This document shows, piece after piece, positions 36,142 through 37,619 of a DNA stretch of 37,619 bases. This DNA is from Natronococcus jeotgali DSM 18795 (GTDB lineage: Archaea > Halobacteriota > Halobacteria > Halobacteriales > Natrialbaceae). Numbering within the stretch: position 1 is the stretch's first letter; each line of letters begins with the position of its first letter. The translations under genes were made by a program, and so were the position numbers. The stretch spans positions 43,058 to 80,676 of the forward strand of contig NZ_AOIA01000151.1 of assembly GCF_000337695.1 (NCBI RefSeq). The letters run 5' to 3'. Below the pieces are notes generated by a model. The model was given only the letters and a program-made list of their open reading frames with translations. It was not told the origin of the DNA and did no database searches.

Positions 36142-36627
36142 ATGGACGTCGCGCTTGGTGGGACGTTCGACCCCGTTCACGACGGCCACCGCCGGCTGTT
36201 CGAACGGGCGTTCGAACTCGGGGACGTAACCGTCGGACTCACGAGCGACGGGCTCGCGCCGAAGACTCGCCACGTCGAACGCCACGTTAACTCCTTCGCA
36301 AAGCGAAAGGAAACGCTCGAACGCGAGCTCGAGCCCCTCGCCGAGGAACACGACAGGGCGTTCGAGGTCCGAAAGCTCGAGGACCCGACCGGGATCGCGA
36401 CCGAGCCGCAGTTCGATTACCTGGTCGTCTCCCCCGAGACGATCGAGGGCGGCAAACGGATCAACGAACTCCGCCACGGGCGCGGGCACGACCCCCTCGA
36501 GATCGTCGTCGTTCCGCACGCGCTGGCCGACGACGGCGAGATCATCTCGAGTACTCGAATCGTCAACGGCGAGATCGACGAGCACGGCACCGTTCTCGAG
36601 ACCGACGCCGAGACGGAACGGCACTGA
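36142..36627 (+). CDS. coaD: Phosphopantetheine adenylyltransferase, archaeal type
   Basis: The 161-residue enzyme joins ATP and 4'-phosphopantetheine to dephospho-CoA. It has the nucleotidyltransferase start GGTFDPVHDGHRRLFERAF with the H-x-G-H motif (residues 14-17), the TSDGLAPKTRH region and the ISSTRIVNGEI motif near 133-143. This matches the archaeal COG1019 type. Length is normal. Confidence 0.93.
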   Translation: MDVALGGTFDPVHDGHRRLFERAFELGDVTVGLTSDGLAPKTRHVERHVNSFAKRKETLERELEPLAEEHDRAFEVRKLEDPTGIATEPQFDYLVVSPETIEGGKRINELRHGRGHDPLEIVVVPHALADDGEIISSTRIVNGEIDEHGTVLETDAETERH

Positions 36628-36746
36628 TTGAGTCGGCCGGCGGGAACGTCCCACGACGTTCGATCAGCGATCCGATCGTTCGCTCCGGTTTCGGCACGAT
36701 ATCGTACACTTACGCGAGAGCGCTGCGGTGAAACGTACCGCCCGAC

Positions 36747-37055
36747 TCACCACCGCGGCGGCTCGAGTCCCGCTTCCTCGAGCAGATCCTTCCACCGCGA
36801 CTGGATCGAGAGCCGGGAGACGTCCGCCGCCTCGGCGACGGCGCTCTGGGTGCGGCCGTCGCCGGCGACCAGCGAACCGGCGTACAGACTCGCCGCCAGC
36901 GTCGCCCGCTTCGATCGGTCGGCGTCCGGGACGTCGAGTAGGAACAGCTCCGCGGCACACGAGCGGGCCTCGCTCGAGAGCTCCAGTCGGTCGGCGGCCC
37001 GCTCGAGTCGCTGCAGCCAGGGTTCGTACTCGACGCGATCCCGGGCGCTGTGCAT
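36747..37055 (-). CDS. Mini-TFB: single cyclin-fold TFIIB-family protein
   Basis: The 102-residue protein resembles only the second cyclin repeat of archaeal transcription factor B. WLQRLERAADRLEL begins the fold, SKRATLAASLYAGSLVAG is the central helix pair, and TQSAVAEAADVSRLSIQSRWKDLLEEAG is the BRE-reading helix-turn-helix region. The zinc ribbon, B-reader and first cyclin repeat are missing, so it cannot act as a complete initiation factor; it may be a regulator that competes with or helps TFB. A TATA box lies 22-31 nt upstream, so it is a gene of its own and not a broken TFB tail. Confidence 0.8.
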   Translation of the reverse strand: MHSARDRVEYEPWLQRLERAADRLELSSEARSCAAELFLLDVPDADRSKRATLAASLYAGSLVAGDGRTQSAVAEAADVSRLSIQSRWKDLLEEAGLEPPRW

Positions 37056-37076
37056 ACGGTTCCTATCCCGTCAGCC

Positions 37077-37086
37077 GAAATAAACC
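37077..37086 (-). promoter_or_regulatory. TATA box of mini-TFB
   Basis: GGTTTATTTC on the minus strand, 22-31 nt before ATG 37055. Confidence 0.6.
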
Positions 37087-37306
37087 TACGGCCCCGCGAC
37101 GGTCTCGCCGCGCGGGCGGTAATCGCGTTCGGAACGGATCGATACGGGTTCCAATACGCGGCTAGGCACGGCAACATTCAGCTACGAACGACTCACCGAA
37201 TCGGCCCTTCGCCGCGGATTTCACTAGGATACGACTACTAAAGCACCGCTCCGCCGAACCTCGGATCGACGCCCGTCGCTCCAATCGAGCCGGCGGTCCT
37301 CCCCTC

Positions 37307-37480
37307 ATGAAAGAACCAACCTGCAAGCTGGTGTGTACCGGATGCGGCCTCGAGATGCCCTACCGGGATCGGTCCCTGGCCGAGCAGTCGGCCGAACTCC
37401 ACCAGCTTCGGGACTCGGAGCACGTCACCTTCATCGTTCCGCCGGACTGGTCGCCCGAAGAACCGGTCAAACACGAGTAA
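37307..37480 (+). CDS. 57-residue zinc-finger-like protein
   Basis: The frame starts ATG 37307 and reads MKEPTCKLVCTGCGLEMPYR at its N-terminus, with Cys10-x2-Cys13 (plus Cys6) and His32 and His39 as possible partners (LHQLRDSEH). It ends PPDWSPEEPVKHE. Small CxxC proteins are common in haloarchaea and often unannotated. Codon use fits its neighbours. Function unknown. Confidence 0.65.
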   Translation: MKEPTCKLVCTGCGLEMPYRDRSLAEQSAELHQLRDSEHVTFIVPPDWSPEEPVKHE

Positions 37481-37526
37481 ACCGGATCGACAGGTTCTTA
37501 CTCGATTCGCGAAAACCAGGGAACGA

Positions 37527-37611
37527 GCGCGGGTAGCCAAGCTAGGCCAACGGCGCAGCGCTTAGGACGCTGTCCCGTAGGGGTCCGCCGGTTCGAATCC
37601 GGTCCCGCGCA
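37527..37611 (+). tRNA. tRNA-Leu(UAG)
   Basis: The acceptor stem pairs GCGCGGG with CCCGCGC; discriminator A, usual for leucine. The anticodon stem CAGCG/CGCTG holds loop CTTAGGA with anticodon TAG at 37563-37565. The long variable arm (tcccgtagggg) marks class II, and the T arm ggttcgaatcc is standard. It reads CUA codons. CCA is not encoded. A weak TATA-like gttctta lies 27-33 nt upstream. Confidence 0.95.
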
Positions 37612-37619
37612 TTGCTGTC

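Overview
The window is chromosomal DNA from a high-GC halophilic archaeon (class Halobacteria). The signs are strongly acidic proteins, archaeal-type genes (ribosomal protein S8e, archaeal CoaD, a TFB-like factor), small haloarchaeal families, AT-rich TATA boxes about 22-34 nt before start codons (leaderless mRNAs), and two tRNAs with long variable arms. The genus cannot be fixed from sequence alone. The first 33 bases are not genomic: they read as a 454/Nextera library adapter, so the first gene is cut by the contig end.

Layout. (1) 34-5899: formate-tetrahydrofolate ligase (fhs, cut) diverges from an operon for a dimethylglycine/sarcosine dehydrogenase-like flavoprotein and its electron-transfer flavoprotein (etfB, etfA). 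Together they suggest demethylation of betaine-type compounds, feeding one-carbon units to folate and electrons to ETF. (2) 6152-8842: PEP carboxylase. An IS200/IS605-family tnpB-only element (8839-10322) sits exactly at its 3' end. Removing the element restores the final codon and a TAA stop; with it in place, the element's own end supplies a TGA stop, so the protein is unchanged. (3) 10323-10845: relics of similar elements, tRNA-Ser(CGA), and a second copy of the tRNA 3' end 140 bp downstream. (4) 11158-14491: a LUD-domain pair (LutC-like, plus a LutB-LutA fusion) and an SMR exporter of the Gdx/SugE type. (5) 14777-20473: an orphan four-cluster Fe-S protein with an internal twin-arginine motif, a small membrane protein, citramalate/isopropylmalate synthase, a DUF192 protein, an HNH-like zinc protein, a small conserved protein and a bactofilin-like beta-helix protein.

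(6) 20729-25333: a fixA-fixB-fixCX operon (ETF/ETF-quinone oxidoreductase with fused ferredoxin, the arrangement of electron-bifurcating Fix/EtfABCX) with a small unknown fourth gene. (7) 25323-31250: the phosphate system phoU, pstA, pstC, pstS, pstB on the minus strand, with an LLM-family flavin oxidoreductase between phoU and pstA. pstS and pstB have separate promoters that share an 18-bp element at the same distance from their start codons. (8) 31488-37611: small proteins, S8e, a Tat lipoprotein beta-propeller, a malic enzyme-phosphotransacetylase fusion, CoaD, a mini-TFB, a short zinc-finger protein and tRNA-Leu(UAG).

Most genes are housekeeping. The accessory signals are the tnpB insertion with its self-matching guide, the tRNA-Ser repeat scar, the palindrome cassette inside fixC, and the paired pst promoter element. 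No rRNA, CRISPR array or complete prophage was seen.
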